A program made the translations under genes and the position numbers. The notes under the pieces are model-generated. The model was not told where the DNA came from. It searched no databases and was given only the letters and a program-made list of their open reading frames with translations. 64,000 nt of DNA. Source: Campanula takesimana (taxonomy: Eukaryota; Streptophyta; Magnoliopsida; Asterales; Campanulaceae). Positions 43,370 through 54,316 of the stretch are shown here, one piece after another. Every line of letters starts with the position of its first letter. The first letter of the stretch is position 1. The stretch spans positions 1,888,407 through 1,952,406 of the forward strand of contig JAOWBW010000086.1 in the NCBI GenBank assembly GCA_026119855.1, given 5' to 3'.

Positions 43370-45100
43370 TTAAGCGTAGAACCTCTTGAGCTTGTCGAGG
43401 TTGACCTCCTTTGGCAGCTGGTCACCATCTAAATCCACGAGCCGGACTGCACCACCGCTTAGTATCTTTTTGACCACGTACGGACCGATCCATCGGGGTC
43501 CCCATTTCCCCAGGGGATTCATGGCATTAGGAGGATGTTGTCTTAAGACCAAATCTCCCACATTGATGTTTCGAGGCCTCACTTTTTTGTTGAAAGCTCT
43601 TGCCATCCTTTGCTGATATGCCCTCGTGCGTTCGAGTGCTCTTAACCTTTTCTCGTCGAGCAAGGCTAGTTGTTCATATCGACTTTGCATCCAGTCGACC
43701 TCGTTGACTTGATTCTCGAGGAGGGCCCGTAGAGATGGGACTTCAAGTTCGATAGGGAGTACGGCTTCAGAACCATAGACCAATGCATAAGGAGTTTCTC
43801 CTGTTGCGGATCGTATTGATGCGCGGTAGCCCCACAATGCTAATGGTAGCTTCTCGAGCCAATCCCTTCCCGTTGAGGCCATTTTCTTGACGATGGTCTC
43901 GATGGTCTTATTTGCTGCTTCGACTGCGCCATTTGCTTGGGGCCGGTAAGGAGATGACTTGTGCTTGGTGATCTTGTATTCTACCAAAAGTGCATCCATT
44001 TCCTTCTTAAAGTGAGAGCCGTTGTCGGAAATGATTTCATGAGGCACGCCGTATCGGCACATGATATTAATCTTTACAAATTCGGCCACTTTCTTGGTGT
44101 TGAGGGTCCGATAGGCTTGTGCTTCGACCCACTTTGTGAAGTATTCGACTGCCACTAGGACGAATGACTGCCCATTGCTTCCAGCAGGATGAAATTTACC
44201 GATGATGTCTATCCCCCAACAAGAGAAAGGCCAAGGTGTGACCATGTTGTAAAGTTGTGAGGGTGGAGCATGTTGCAGATTAGCGTGGAATTGGCACTTG
44301 GCACACCTTTTAACTTTCTCGATACAGTCTCGTTCCATAGTGCTCCAATAGTAACCAATGCGAAGTATCTTCTTGACTAGCATAAACCCATTCATGTGGG
44401 GTCCACATTCTCCTTCGTGCACTTCACACATTATCTCTTGAGCTTCGGTCTCATTGGCGCATAAGAGATTGATCCCGTCGTGGTGCCTTTTATAGACTCG
44501 GTCCCCAATCAGTACGTACCGAGAGGCTAACCTTTGCAGAGCTGCTTGAGACTTCTTATTGATGTTCTCGGGATAAGTGCCGTATTTGAGGAAGTTCATG
44601 ATATCCGAATACCACGGAGAGTTTGTTTGAACCTCGTTGATCTCGATACTCATGCAATATGCCGGACTGTTCCTTCGAGCAATTTTGAAAGGCTTCACCA
44701 TTTTCCCTTTGGGCATTTCAACTAATGAAGCTATAGTGGCCAGTGCATCAGCGAAGCGATTCTTATCCCTTAGCAGGTAGTTGAAAGTGATCTCTTGGAA
44801 TTGTTCAACCAGTTCTTCAAGGTGCTGACCATACTGTTGGAGAGTCGGGTCTTGGGTTCGCCATTTACCCGATTGCTGATTGATAAGGAGCAAAGAGTCG
44901 CCGAACACTTCTAGTTCCGTGACGTTTCTTTCGAGAGCTGCTTCGAGCCCTGCTATGCATGCTTCGTACTCGACAATGTTGTTGGTAGCTTCGAATTCCA
45001 GGCATATGGAAATAGGAGTGTAGATGTCTTTTGGATCGACAAGCAATACCCCTATACTAAAACCGTGTTTATTGGCGGCGCCATCGAAAAAAAGTTGCCA
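43370..45100 (-). CDS. Tat archaeal-type RNase H and integrase
   Basis: Open from the stop at 45101 to 43370. The first 130 residues hold an archaeal-type RNase H (FDGAANKHG before the 45046 ATG, then NNIVEYEACIAGLEAAL, VFGDSLLLINQ, NRFADALATIAS), the mark of the Tat lineage. Integrase follows: zinc site in EVHEGECGPHMNG and CAKCQFHAN, catalytic D, D and E in CWGIDIIGKF, ISDNGSHFKKE and RPQANGAVEAANKT, then a GPY-like WIGPYVVKKIL near the C-terminus, ending LDKLKRFYA. No chromodomain. Complete in its domains; a single stop (TAG, 45101-45103) separates it from RT. Confidence 0.92.
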   Translation of the reverse strand, partial: WQLFFDGAANKHGFSIGVLLVDPKDIYTPISICLEFEATNNIVEYEACIAGLEAALERNVTELEVFGDSLLLINQQSGKWRTQDPTLQQYGQHLEELVEQFQEITFNYLLRDKNRFADALATIASLVEMPKGKMVKPFKIARRNSPAYCMSIEINEVQTNSPWYSDIMNFLKYGTYPENINKKSQAALQRLASRYVLIGDRVYKRHHDGINLLCANETEAQEIMCEVHEGECGPHMNGFMLVKKILRIGYYWSTMERDCIEKVKRCAKCQFHANLQHAPPSQLYNMVTPWPFSCWGIDIIGKFHPAGSNGQSFVLVAVEYFTKWVEAQAYRTLNTKKVAEFVKINIMCRYGVPHEIISDNGSHFKKEMDALLVEYKITKHKSSPYRPQANGAVEAANKTIETIVKKMASTGRDWLEKLPLALWGYRASIRSATGETPYALVYGSEAVLPIELEVPSLRALLENQVNEVDWMQSRYEQLALLDEKRLRALERTRAYQQRMARAFNKKVRPRNINVGDLVLRQHPPNAMNPLGKWGPRWIGPYVVKKILSGGAVRLVDLDGDQLPKEVNLDKLKRFYA

Positions 45101-45998
45101 CTAGTCTTCCTCGGTTGTGGTACAAATTAAATGCTCGTCGGGGAACTGTACATCTTCCCCCTTCACTTCGTCACACGGGAATTCGGCAAGCTGGTCACTG
45201 AACACTTTCCCCCTGACGGATTTTAATGTGACGTAAGTGATATCATAGCCGGCGAGCATGAAGTACCATTTGGCTATGCTTGTTGACATGAAAGGCTTCT
45301 CGAAGATGTAGCGGAGCGGGTCCACCTTTGCTACTAGCTTGATCAGAAAATCTTCCATATAGTGTTTGAGCTTTTGAGTGACCCAAACCAATGCTGCACA
45401 TGACTTCTCTAAGACAGAGTAGTTCTTTTCGCCCCCTTGGAATCGGCGACTGACAAAATAAATGGCGTTCTCCTTTGTGGACTCTCGTTGCTCTTGTGCT
45501 AACATAGCCCCTAGGGCTTCATCATTAACAGTGAGATAAAGCAACAGAGGTTTCTCCTTGTGCGGCGGAACTAGAATAGGAGGGCACGTCAAGTAATGCT
45601 TTACTTGATCGAAGGCTTCTTGGCACGCGTCGGTCCATTCTAGAGCCACATTCTTCTTGAGTAGCTTGAAGATTGGCTCGCACATGGAAGTGAGTTGGTG
45701 CACAAACCGACTGATGTATTGTAGTCTTCCCATGAAACCTTTAATCTCTTTCTGCGTCTTTGGAGGAGGCATGTCAATGATTGCCTTGATTTTGGAGGGG
45801 TCTACTTCGATTCCCCTTTCAGTGACCATATAACCAAGAACTTTGCCTCGGATAACCCCGAATGTGCACTTTGCAGGGTTGAGCCTCATCTTGTGTTGAC
45901 GAAGCCTTTCGAAGAACTTGCGGAGATCGATTAGGTGTTGACCATCGGTTCCTTTGGAGTGAATGATCATGTCGTCCACATAGACCTCGATTTCTTTG
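45101..45998 (-). pseudogene. Tat reverse transcriptase C-part and RNase H
   Basis: Continues the RT interrupted at 59231. It starts inside RT with the catalytic VYVDDMIIHS, then KCTFGVIRGKVLGYMVTERG, IKGFMGRLQYISRF and the RNase H part (LYLTVNDEALGAML, NYSVLEKSCAALVW). The frame runs to the TAG at 45101. Before the insertion of the gag-only element the gene was continuous with 59231-62582; the 5-bp target duplication CTTTG flanks the insertion. Confidence 0.9.
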
Positions 45999-46238
45999 TG
46001 TGAATACGTGTGTTCGAAATTGGGATATTCATAGCAACATTAAAATTATGAGAGTCGCCACGCCGTTTTAATTATAGCCAAAACTTTGAGAAAAAGCATG
46101 TTTAATGGGTTCGGGGGTCAAATTACAACAAGAGAAGAATATTGAACGTTATCACTCCTATTGCCCGAATGATCGGTCTTTCTATCATGATGCGGTGTAT
46201 GTAGTGTGTTAGTGATTGAGACCGGATCCGAAGATTGC

Positions 46239-46277
46239 CTACGTTCCTCTCAATGTGAGAAGCTCAGGTCATCGTAG
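46239..46277 (-). ncRNA. CTACG/CGTAG hairpin motif, copy 3
   Basis: In the left LTR: CTACG (46239-46243) with CGTAG (46273-46277), inner stem CTTCTC/GAGAGG. The right LTR has the same motif at 58387-58425. Confidence 0.6.
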
Positions 46278-46796
46278 TTCGCAGAGAATTAGAATAGGTA
46301 GAAGAATCGGGATCATGCATAATGAGGGGGGAATTACCTAAAGATTAGGGTTTAGAAGTAGTTCCTAGATCATCCTTGGGTCGATGAACCCTAGATCATC
46401 ATCGGCTATGAAATAACATGCAAACATGAAGATCGCAACCCTAAATATAGCATAAATAAGGTTTTAATCTATGAACACGATGAACATATGAAGAACATAT
46501 ATGAACATATGAATGAACATGCGAAGCATATGAAGAAACTATGAATAAACATGCAAGAACATGAATATTAAAGATCTACATTAGAAATAATGCAAGAACG
46601 TGAAGAAATAAGTTAGAAAACTTACCTATGTTGGCAAGAAATAAACCTTGATCTTCTTGGAGGTTTGAATGCTAATTAGAGAGAAAAATTGTGTTTAAGA
46701 ACTCTCAAATTCGGATCCTTAAACCAATAGCATGGAGTTGGTTTATATAGCAAACTGAGGGGAAGATCTGATGGTCCAGATCATCCGGCGCAAGGT

Positions 46797-46880
46797 TGGC
46801 CGCCTGGCCATTGTTGAAGCCGGTTACAAGAGTGGCCGCGTGGCCAAGATCAACGCGGAGCAATGTTGGCCGCGTGGCCA
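46797..46880. repeat. TGGCC..GGCCA palindrome array in LTR
   Basis: TGGCCGCCTGGCCA (46797-46810), TGGCCGCGTGGCCA (46833-46846) and TGGCCGCGTGGCCA (46867-46880), centres 36 and 34 bp apart. On the minus strand the array lies about 45-130 bp before the TATA box. The right LTR carries an identical array at about 58945-59030. Confidence 0.9.
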
Positions 46881-47082
46881 AGGCTGCCGGCTGACTTGAT
46901 TCTTAAGCTAGGGTTTCTGCATGGTTTTAAGGAAACCATTTATTACCTAATTTGATAGATTTTGCCATAAATGAGATATTTTGGGAATCCGGGACAAGTC
47001 TTTGCAAGGTTTCTAATTCCTATAAAGTCCTTGTATATTTGGGAAAGCCCTAATAAACTCATTTTCAGGTCGGGTACTAACA

Positions 47083-47099
47083 GTAGCCCCTCGGCGACG
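47083..47099 (-). other. Polypurine tract of gag-only element II
   Basis: CGTCGCCGAGGGGCTAC on the minus strand, next to the LTR. Almost the same as the Tat tract at 38291, as expected if both are replicated by Tat enzymes. Confidence 0.85.
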
Positions 47100-47205
47100 C
47101 TTCTTGCAAGGCAATGTGGGGTCGACGATAAGAGAAGGATCCGTCTGAAACATGAGTTTCAAAACAGATGAAAGGTAAGGGAACGGCTGGACCTTGACAG
47201 GCGAC

Positions 47206-47404
47206 CTACGTATCCGCGGGGGAATCAAGCCAAACGTAGTTCAAATCTGATGGGGAAATTGGGAATGATTTGTCCTCTTATGGGGAGCAACGTCTTCTGC
47301 TGGGGAAAATGCACCTGCTGGGGATGAGAGATGACCGCGTCGGTCGGGTGGCTGAACCTTTTCAGGTTTCCTACGTATCCTCCGAGGAATCAAGCCGGTC
47401 GTAG
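47206..47404 (-). ncRNA. CTACG/CGTAG hairpin motif, copies 4 and 5
   Basis: 47206-47239 and 47371-47404: minus strand GAACTACG...GGCTTGATTCC...GGATACGTAGG. This is a variant in which TTGATTCC replaces CTGAGC. Two copies 165 bp apart in a surrounding direct repeat (AGTTCARATCTGATGGGGAAATTGG). Confidence 0.6.
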
Positions 47405-47607
47405 TTCAGATCTGATGGGGAAATTGGGAGCCATCGGACTTCCGCTAGGGATAATAAACCTACGGGCACTATCCTGTATGAAGAACGAACATTCGTTAGG
47501 AAATGAAGTTATTTGGGAAAATTAAAGACTACGTTGTCTAAATAATCCCAAGATAGAATGGTAAACGCAATCAGGATCGCCGGGGTTCCTGCCGATCGCG
47601 CTAAAGT

Positions 47608-48513
47608 AATAGATGATGGATCTCTCGCGAACAGAAACGCCGAGGCTTCTGTCAACCACGATTGATCTAGGATGCATATGTCATAGAGGAGCCGAAGTCT
47701 CTACAATCATACGAATCCTAAAATAGATGCTGGATCGCTCGCAAACAGAAACGCCGAGGCTTCTGCCCATCGCGATCGATCTAGGATGCGTATGTCATAG
47801 AGGTGCCGAAGTCTCTACAATCATACGAATCCTAAAATAGATGCTGGATCGCTCGCAAACAGAAACGCCGAGGCTTCTTCCCATCGCGATCGATCTAGGA
47901 TGCGTATGTCATAGAGGCGCCGAAGTCTCTACAACCATACGAATCCTAAACAAATATTAGGAAGTGCTAAAATAATAGATGCTGGATCTCTCGCAAATAG
48001 AAACGCCGAGGCTTCTGCCCATCGCGATCGATCTAGGATGCGTATGACATAGAGGCGCCGAAGTCTCTACAACCATACGAATCCTGAGCAAATATTAGGA
48101 AGTGCTAAAATAATAGATGCTGGATCTCTCGCAAACAGAAACGCCGAGGCTTCTGCCCATTGCGATCGATCTAGGATGCGTATGTCATAGAGGCGCCGAA
48201 GTCTCTACAACTATACGAATCCTAAGCAAATATTAGGAAGTGCTAAAATAATAGATGCTGGATCTCTCGCAAACAGAAACGCCGAGGCTTCTGCCCATTG
48301 CGATCGATCTAGGATGCGTATGTCATAGAGGCGCCGAAGTCTCTACAACCATACGAATCCTAAGCAAATATTAGGAAGTGCTAAAATAATAGATGCTGGA
48401 TCTCTCGCAAACAGAAACGCCGAGGCTTCTGCCCATCGCGATCGATCTAGGATGCGTATGTCATAGAGGCGCCGAAGTCTCTACAACCATACGAATCCTA
48501 AGCAAATATTAGG
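47608..48513. repeat. 114/138-bp tandem array, 7 copies
   Basis: Units begin (at GCTGGATC or GATGGATC) at 47615, 47729, 47843, 47981, 48119, 48257 and 48395. The first two intervals are 114 bp, the later ones 138 bp. The long form has an extra 24 bp (AGCAAATATTAGGAAGTGCT and neighbours). Copies are nearly identical and contain nested palindromes ATCGCGAT and CGATCG. Confidence 0.95.
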
Positions 48514-48679
48514 TGAAGAATGGAAATTTTAAGAGGCTTCCCGTACCCAAAGGTAATGAATATTAGTCAAAATAGTGTTAAGGGCGCCTGAAATGAACAA
48601 ATGGGAATGTACTAGGGGTAAAACTGAAATTTTGCATGTGGAGGCAAAGATGATGGATTGTTATGAAGTCGCAAACGGG

Positions 48680-48850
48680 ATGAACTCTCGGGGAGTCACA
48701 AAGGTGATAGACTCTCGGGGAGTCACAAGGGTGATGGACTCTCGGGGAGTCACAAAGGTGATAGACTCTCGGGGAGTCACAAAGGACTCTTTGGTGAGTC
48801 ACAAGGGCAAAGGACCCTTAGGGAGACACGAAGGAGATGGACTCTCGGGA
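48680..48850. repeat. 27-bp array of GACTC..GAGTC hairpins
   Basis: Four regular units of ACTCTCGGGGAGT centred near 48690, 48717, 48744 and 48771 (27 bp apart), followed by two degenerate ones. Each is a stem ACTC/GAGT with a short loop. Confidence 0.85.
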
Positions 48851-48949
48851 GTTGCTAAACATGATCTGGGTTCCGCTTATCCTAATTTAGGAGGGAATGA
48901 GGCTACGAGCCATTGAGACCAAGGTGTTAGGTAAGGGACATTTTTCTTG

Positions 48950-50420
48950 GTTGCCTAGAGGTAGGACCTAAGGCTTTTTAAGGAAAGGGAATAAGGAAGA
49001 TGGTGATCTCCTAATCTTGAGATAGGGATGCCAAAGATGTCACGGCTTCTTGGGCTTTAGATTATGTCTTGGAGATAGTGTGGGTTTCCTAGGCTTACAG
49101 GCTAGGGATTGGAGTTCATTTAAGCATGAGGAGAGTATTCTATCCTAGGCTTAGTGATAGGGCTTGGAAAGGTTGAGGTTTGGGAACTTCCTAGATGTTA
49201 GGGTTTTGAACAAAGGTTTGGAAACTGGAGTTTTAAGGACCATGACTCTCCTAGGTTTGGGACTAGGGTTTAGGAATTTCCTAGGTCTAGGAGGCTAGGG
49301 CTTGGAGTTGTGGTAGGCTCAGAGGTAGCAAAGGCGTTGGCTTTTAGACATAAGGCTGGGAGTTGGAAAGGTTGTGACTTCTTAGGCTTGAGACCATGGA
49401 CCGTTGGGAAGAGGGATTGCTTTTGTGGAAGGTCCACTAAGCTTGATGTTAGGGTTCACCATTTTCTGGGATTGGTGACTATGGCTTGGAAATGTTCGTG
49501 GTAACCTAGGCTTTGGGCTAGGTTTTAAGGCTAAGGACTGTAAACTTCCTATATTTTGAGACTAAGGTGAAGGAATTTCCTAGGTCTAAGACTAGGGTTT
49601 GAAGGGAATGTTGAATCTTAGGCTTGATGATAGAGTTTAAAGATGATAATTTCTACCTAGGCTTGAGGCTAGGGTTTTAGAAAGAGTGCGACTACCTAGG
49701 TTAGAGGCTAGGGTTTAGAGCGAATGCGACTACCTAGGCTCGAGGCTAGGGTTTAGAGCGAATGCGGCTTCCTAGGCCTGAGGCTAGGATTTATTATGTT
49801 TTGGACAGGGCATTGTATCCTAGGTTTTGGGTTAAGGTTTAATAAGACGGGGGGATTAAGATTGTAAATCTCCTAGGTTTCGAGACTAGGGTTTCGGGAA
49901 TTTGGAAATGATGTTGCATACGGGGCTTTGGAAATTCCCTAGAATTTGGGCTAGGGTTAAAGGGGATGTTGTGGTTTCCTAGGCTTAAGGCTAGGGTTTA
50001 GAGAGGATATGTGACTACCTAGGATCAAGGCTGAGGTTTAGGAAGGGTATAACTACCTAGGATCAAGGCTAGGGTTTAAGAAGGACGTAACTTCCAAGGC
50101 TTTAGGCTAGGGTTTGAAAGGATGTAATTACCTAGGCTTGAGGCTAGGGTTCAGAGAGAATGATATGACTACCTAGGCTCGAGGCTAGGGTTTAGAGAGG
50201 ATACGTGACTACCTAGGATCAAGGCTAGGGTTTAGGAAGGGTGTAAATACCTAGGCTCTAAGGTAGGGTTTGGAAGGGATGTAACTACCTAGGCTCGGGG
50301 CTAGGGTTTAGGAAGGATGTAATTACCTAGGCTTGAGGCTAGGGTTCAGAGAGAATGATATGACTACCAAGGCTTGAGGCTAGGGTTTAAAGAATGTGTT
50401 TACCTAGGTTTAAGGCTAGG
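48950..50420. repeat. Degenerate array with telobox-like CTAGGGTTT
   Basis: About 35-55-bp units of the form GACTACCTAGG(C/A)T..(A/G)AGGCTAGGGTTTAG, loosest before 49600 and clearest between 49660 and 50410. Each good unit contains CTAGGGTTTA, whose complement TAAACCCTAG contains the plant telobox AAACCCTA. No coding content that I can support. Confidence 0.8.
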
Positions 50421-52075
50421 AGACCGAAAGCATTTGAAGGTTTGTCTTGGTTTAGACCGAGCAAGTTTGAGGTGTAAGAGTGTTGCGGTTTGGGGAAAAT
50501 GAGCTTGATACCTCGTGGCTGGATAGGCTCGATAGATTAGACCTAGGCTAAAGTTCTAGGGTATAGCTAGGGTAAGACTCAGACATGTGTTAAGGAGACC
50601 GGGGCCTAATGGAATGGTAGGCGTGAGATCTAGGAGATCGAAGGCTAGGCAGGGTAGCGTTGGGACATAAGGCTTTCAAGCGGGTAAGTCTTTTGTCCTA
50701 GAGAAACCGCGTTATGGATTAGGACCAATCAGGCTTGAGGTCGGCCAAGGAGCAATGGATTGGGATTGGATGATCCTAGTACCTAATACGCATGTCGGGT
50801 TTGGGCTCTAAGGTGTGCTAGGTGTGAGCCATGTGCGAGAAATGGGTCTGGACATGTGACCATGTTGGCGCTTTAGGTAAAAGGATTGAGTGTCCAAGAC
50901 TTTGCTCGAGTACAATAGGTACCTTAAGTTGGATTGGGTATGCTTTGGTCTCGCGTGACCAAGCTCGTTCGGCGATTGCAAAGGTGGGTTTGGTATGGGA
51001 CTAAAGGTGTTAAGCGCATGATTTTTGACTGGACGGGTTTTGATATCTTTATGGCATATCACGGTACGCGGGAGGTCCTATGCGTTCGAGCACGTTTGAG
51101 GTTTGGACTCGTGGGGAAGAAAGGTTTGAGATCCATGGAGTTCAAGGGTGGACCTTGTAGGTGGTGAGGTTTAGACTCGGCTCGGATTAAGTAGGTTAGA
51201 GACCTAAGTGGTTGAAGATCAGACTAGGAAGTCTTTTGAAGCTAAGGAGTGACACTAGGTTTAAAAGTGGCAGGGCCATGGTTTGGGTATGACAGTATGC
51301 GTAGATGGCATTGTTTTGGTTGGACCAAGCAGGCTTGGGAACTAAAGAGTTCTAAGGGTCGACATCTAAGGTTATAGACCTAGAGGGTAGACAGTTTTGT
51401 GATCTAAAGGGTTTAGGAGTTGAGACCTAAGGTGTGAATCGGATATGCTAGAGACCTATAAGGTAGGTGTTTGGCGGCCTTGCATGGACTTGGGATCTAA
51501 GGGATAGTTCAATAGGTTAGACTGGGTAGACCTAAGAGGTTGGACCTAAGAGGATAGGGGAGACATAGTCTGGACAAGGTAAGGATGAATATATATTGGT
51601 AGGTTTGGGATCTAAGAGATCAGGTAGACTCGAGACCAGTAGGTTCGGGACCTAATGGGTCATTCTAAGGATTTGGATTCGGTAGACTGGCTTAAGGCTT
51701 GAGGTTTTGGGTAAGACTGGTTTGAGGCTTTTAGGAGTCCCGCTACTAACTTATGGAGGGTCGAGCTAAGGGGTTATGGTGTAACCTATGTAAGACTGAC
51801 CGGGTAGGTGCGGGACCTAAGGTTTTGAATCAAGTCAGATTGGGACGTAAGGGTATCCTATTGTGTAGGAAATAGGGTGAAGAACCGAGTCGGTTCAAGA
51901 ATCACAAAGATGGGTCTCAGAGTGGACCGAGGAGGTTTATACAAATTTTGTGGAGACCGAGAGTGCGGGTTTATAAACAAAGTGTCGTGGAAGAGAAAAC
52001 TTTTGAAAGTGTTATGACTTTATAAAGATGCCTTATAATTAATTATGATTCTAATCAATCCAAATAGGTCGTCGC
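50421..52075. other. G-rich degenerate repeat region, no gene
   Basis: About 1.65 kb, G/T-rich on the plus strand, with irregular recurrences of GGACCTAAG, AGACCTAAG and GGTTTG. It reads as a decayed version of the arrays on either side. Short open frames (such as 50934-51167) look like chance. Confidence 0.6.
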
Positions 52076-52396
52076 GTGCCGAGTTTGACGATGAGGGGTG
52101 CCCTTCTTCTAAGTGTATCCTTGTTGACACCTCGGTATTCTCTGGGAAACCACATAGTCGACCCATTCCATTGGGGATTATCTAATTTGGTGAGCGGGTA
52201 CCCTCCCTCCTTTGAGAAACTCTATGTCAATCTTGATGATGAGGGATGCCCTTCTTCTAAGTATATTCTTGTTGGGACCTCGGTATTCTCCGAGAAAACA
52301 CATAGTCGACCCATTCTGTTGGGGAAGCCCCAGTTCGATAAGGGTGTAGAGCGGGGTATCCTACCTCCTTTAAGACGCACCCTTTTTTCTGCCTAG
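52076..52396 (+). pseudogene. Duplicated short coding relic of unknown origin
   Basis: Two copies of a segment starting GA(C/T)GATGAGGG, at 52087 and 52235, 148 bp apart. Both translate to D-D-E-G-C-P-S-S-K-x-I-L-V followed by TSVFS and HSRPI, with mostly synonymous differences, but in different frames because 148 is not a multiple of three. This suggests a former protein segment, on the strand opposite to gag. I do not recognise it. Confidence 0.4.
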
Positions 52397-52427
52397 ACCG
52401 CCCTTTCGGGTTTTCAATCTAGCGGGC
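52391..52427. ncRNA. CTAGA hairpin, single copy, with T-tract
   Basis: Same hairpin as 43225 (outer stem CTAGA/TCTAG, inner CCC-TTTC-GGG), followed by a run of about 30 T at 52446-52476. Confidence 0.65.
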
Positions 52428-52440
52428 ATCTCTTTTGCGT

Positions 52441-52477
<37 letters not shown>

Positions 52478-53355
52478 AAAATCATTCAGTCGACTCAAAA
52501 AAGGAAAAATAATTGTTTAAACATGCGGGGGCATTTTGGTGATAGTGAGAGGGAGAGAGAGATAGTACTCGCATTTTGACTCTTTGGACAATTGAGTGTA
52601 TATAAAAGGAAGGAAGCCCCTGCTTGACAGAAAGTAAGTGTTTAGCTCTTTCCTAGATTGTAGAACAGAAGACTTGTCGAGACATTTGAAAATTGTTTTA
52701 TTCAAGATTCTCATTTGATTGCTCGAGAATGGACCTCGTTGATTAGTTAATGAGTTATGGTTAATTGTTAAACAAGTAGCCTCAAATTAATAAATGTTTT
52801 GATCAATTGTGAGTGAAGAAGTCAGGAGTAGAAATATGGGGGAAGAGAGAAGAGAAAGAAAATTGGCTCGAGGTGGGTTGTGTATATTTTGGACCGAACC
52901 GGGAGGTTGCCTACGTTTTCCTCAAGGTGAGGAGCTCAGGTCCGCGTAGTTCGGGGATGACCCGCTTGACGATGGTGTCGGGTTTCAGTGGGTATGTGTG
53001 GGAGGAAAGAAAGGAAAGAAAGTTGGCCCAAGGTAGGTTATGTTTGGCTTTGAGTGGTCACCCGGTTGACGATGAAGTTGGGTTCTGAGTTTAGGGTGTG
53101 AGGTTCGTTTGAGGTGAGTTGTTCTTTGTAGCTCATTGCGGTGGATTACTCCTTTGTAGTTGTTGCAGTGGATTGCTCCATCATAGTTATCATGGGTTGC
53201 TGCCGTTTATCTACTTTGTAAGGAAAGAAAGGAAAATAGAACATTTGAGGTGAAAAGAAAATGAGACTTTTACTTTTCTATGGTGATAGCCCCTTCTATT
53301 TTTCTTTCTTTATTTTTATTTTATTTTATCTCTTTGTGCACACCCTTTTTTTTTT
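52428..53355. other. Interior of gag-only element II, with hairpin copy 6
   Basis: T-run, then unassigned sequence. Contains another CTACG/CGTAG hairpin (52911-52949) in the usual CTGAGC context and a partial direct repeat (GGAAAGAAAG.TGGC words near 52855 and 53010). No gene. Confidence 0.6.
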
Positions 53356-53455
53356 GCCTAGGCCGCCCTTTCGGGTTTTCAACTTAGCGGGCTTCTTTTT
53401 GTGCGATGCTCTAACTTTTGCCTAGGTCGCCCTTTTGGGTTTCATCCTAGCGAGC
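53356..53455. ncRNA. Paired hairpins, gag-only element copy
   Basis: Hairpin at 53356-53392 (CTAGG with CTTAG, a G:T wobble) and hairpin at 53420-53455 (CTAGG/CCTAG, inner CCC-TTTT-GGG), 64 bp apart. The spacer (GGGCTTCTTTTT...GCTCTAA.TTTT) is like that of the Tat copy at 43225. T-runs on both sides. Confidence 0.7.
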
Positions 53456-54316
53456 CATATTTTTTTTTTATTTGTACATGAAACATTGGGCAAGACAAGC
53501 CCCTAGTTTGCTTTCGCCTCTCTCGATTGTGAGGTAGCTTCCTTATAGTTCAAGCGGCCTTTTGCTGGCGGCGGGCATCCTAGCCCCTTGATTTTCACCG
53601 GTAGAGCTCCATTGGATTATAACGTGCACCAATGAATGACTTCGTGCACTTGTATTATATTTACGATGGAATACGGACAGCCCCAGTGTAACGGCATGTA
53701 GTACTCATGATGGGAACAAACCAACCCTTTAAATTGTGGCAGCATGGATGTCTATTTGATGATGAGCAACCGCAGTCCATTCCTTTGTCATGACCTTATA
53801 AAAAGGGGTCTAATGGTGGGATGAGAGGCGTATGAGGATAGTGTATGGGAGAAGGTGTATATAGAGAGTGTACATGAAGTATGTACAAGGGGTGAGTGTA
53901 TAGAGAGAGTGTATGGGGGTAGAATGTAGAGAGAAGGGAAAGTGATCCGTTCATCCCAATTGATCGAAGCATTTGTTATTTTGAGATTAATCGTTTACTT
54001 AGTCATGTGAATGGTTTGTGGGTCCATTTACCTTTTAATGAGTCATCATTAATGAGTATGATTAAGATTAATTCATCATATAAAGATATAGCAATCAAGC
54101 GAAAATGGTGAATAAGACAATTTTCATGAAATTGATATATGCAAGCTTATGTCTCAAGTCTAGAGAGAAAAGAAATAAAGACTCTTTTATTATTTGAAAG
54201 AAAAACGACTAATCCGAGGTGGAATTTTACTTAAAGAAACAAAAATCGTCCAAGGTGGACTTTTGACTAAGGACACTCTAGAACCTACGAAGACTGAATG
54301 ACCCTTTTCTTTTCTT
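53456..54316. other. Region 3' of mini-Gag, no gene seen
   Basis: Unassigned 860 bp with a short run of GTGTATG/GAGAGTGTA words (53830-53935). Nothing further that I can support. Confidence 0.55.

Larger units (their letters stand above)
45999..47082 (-). mobile_element. 3' LTR of gag-only element II (left copy)
   Basis: On the minus strand TGTTAGTACCCGACC (47082) to CGTATTCACA (45999), 1084 bp. By eye it differs from 58147-59230 at only three positions (near 46272, 46447 and 46686). Left-flank target duplication CTTTG at 45994-45998. It includes a minus-strand TATA (GCTATATAAACC, near 46740-46751), preceded on that strand by three TGGCCGC..GGCCA palindromes. Confidence 0.97.

Noticed and set aside
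52446..52476. T-run as a terminator or poly(A) relic of a retroposed gene
   Set aside because: T-runs here recur beside the hairpin modules in both Tat-related elements; no retrogene or target duplication adjoins.
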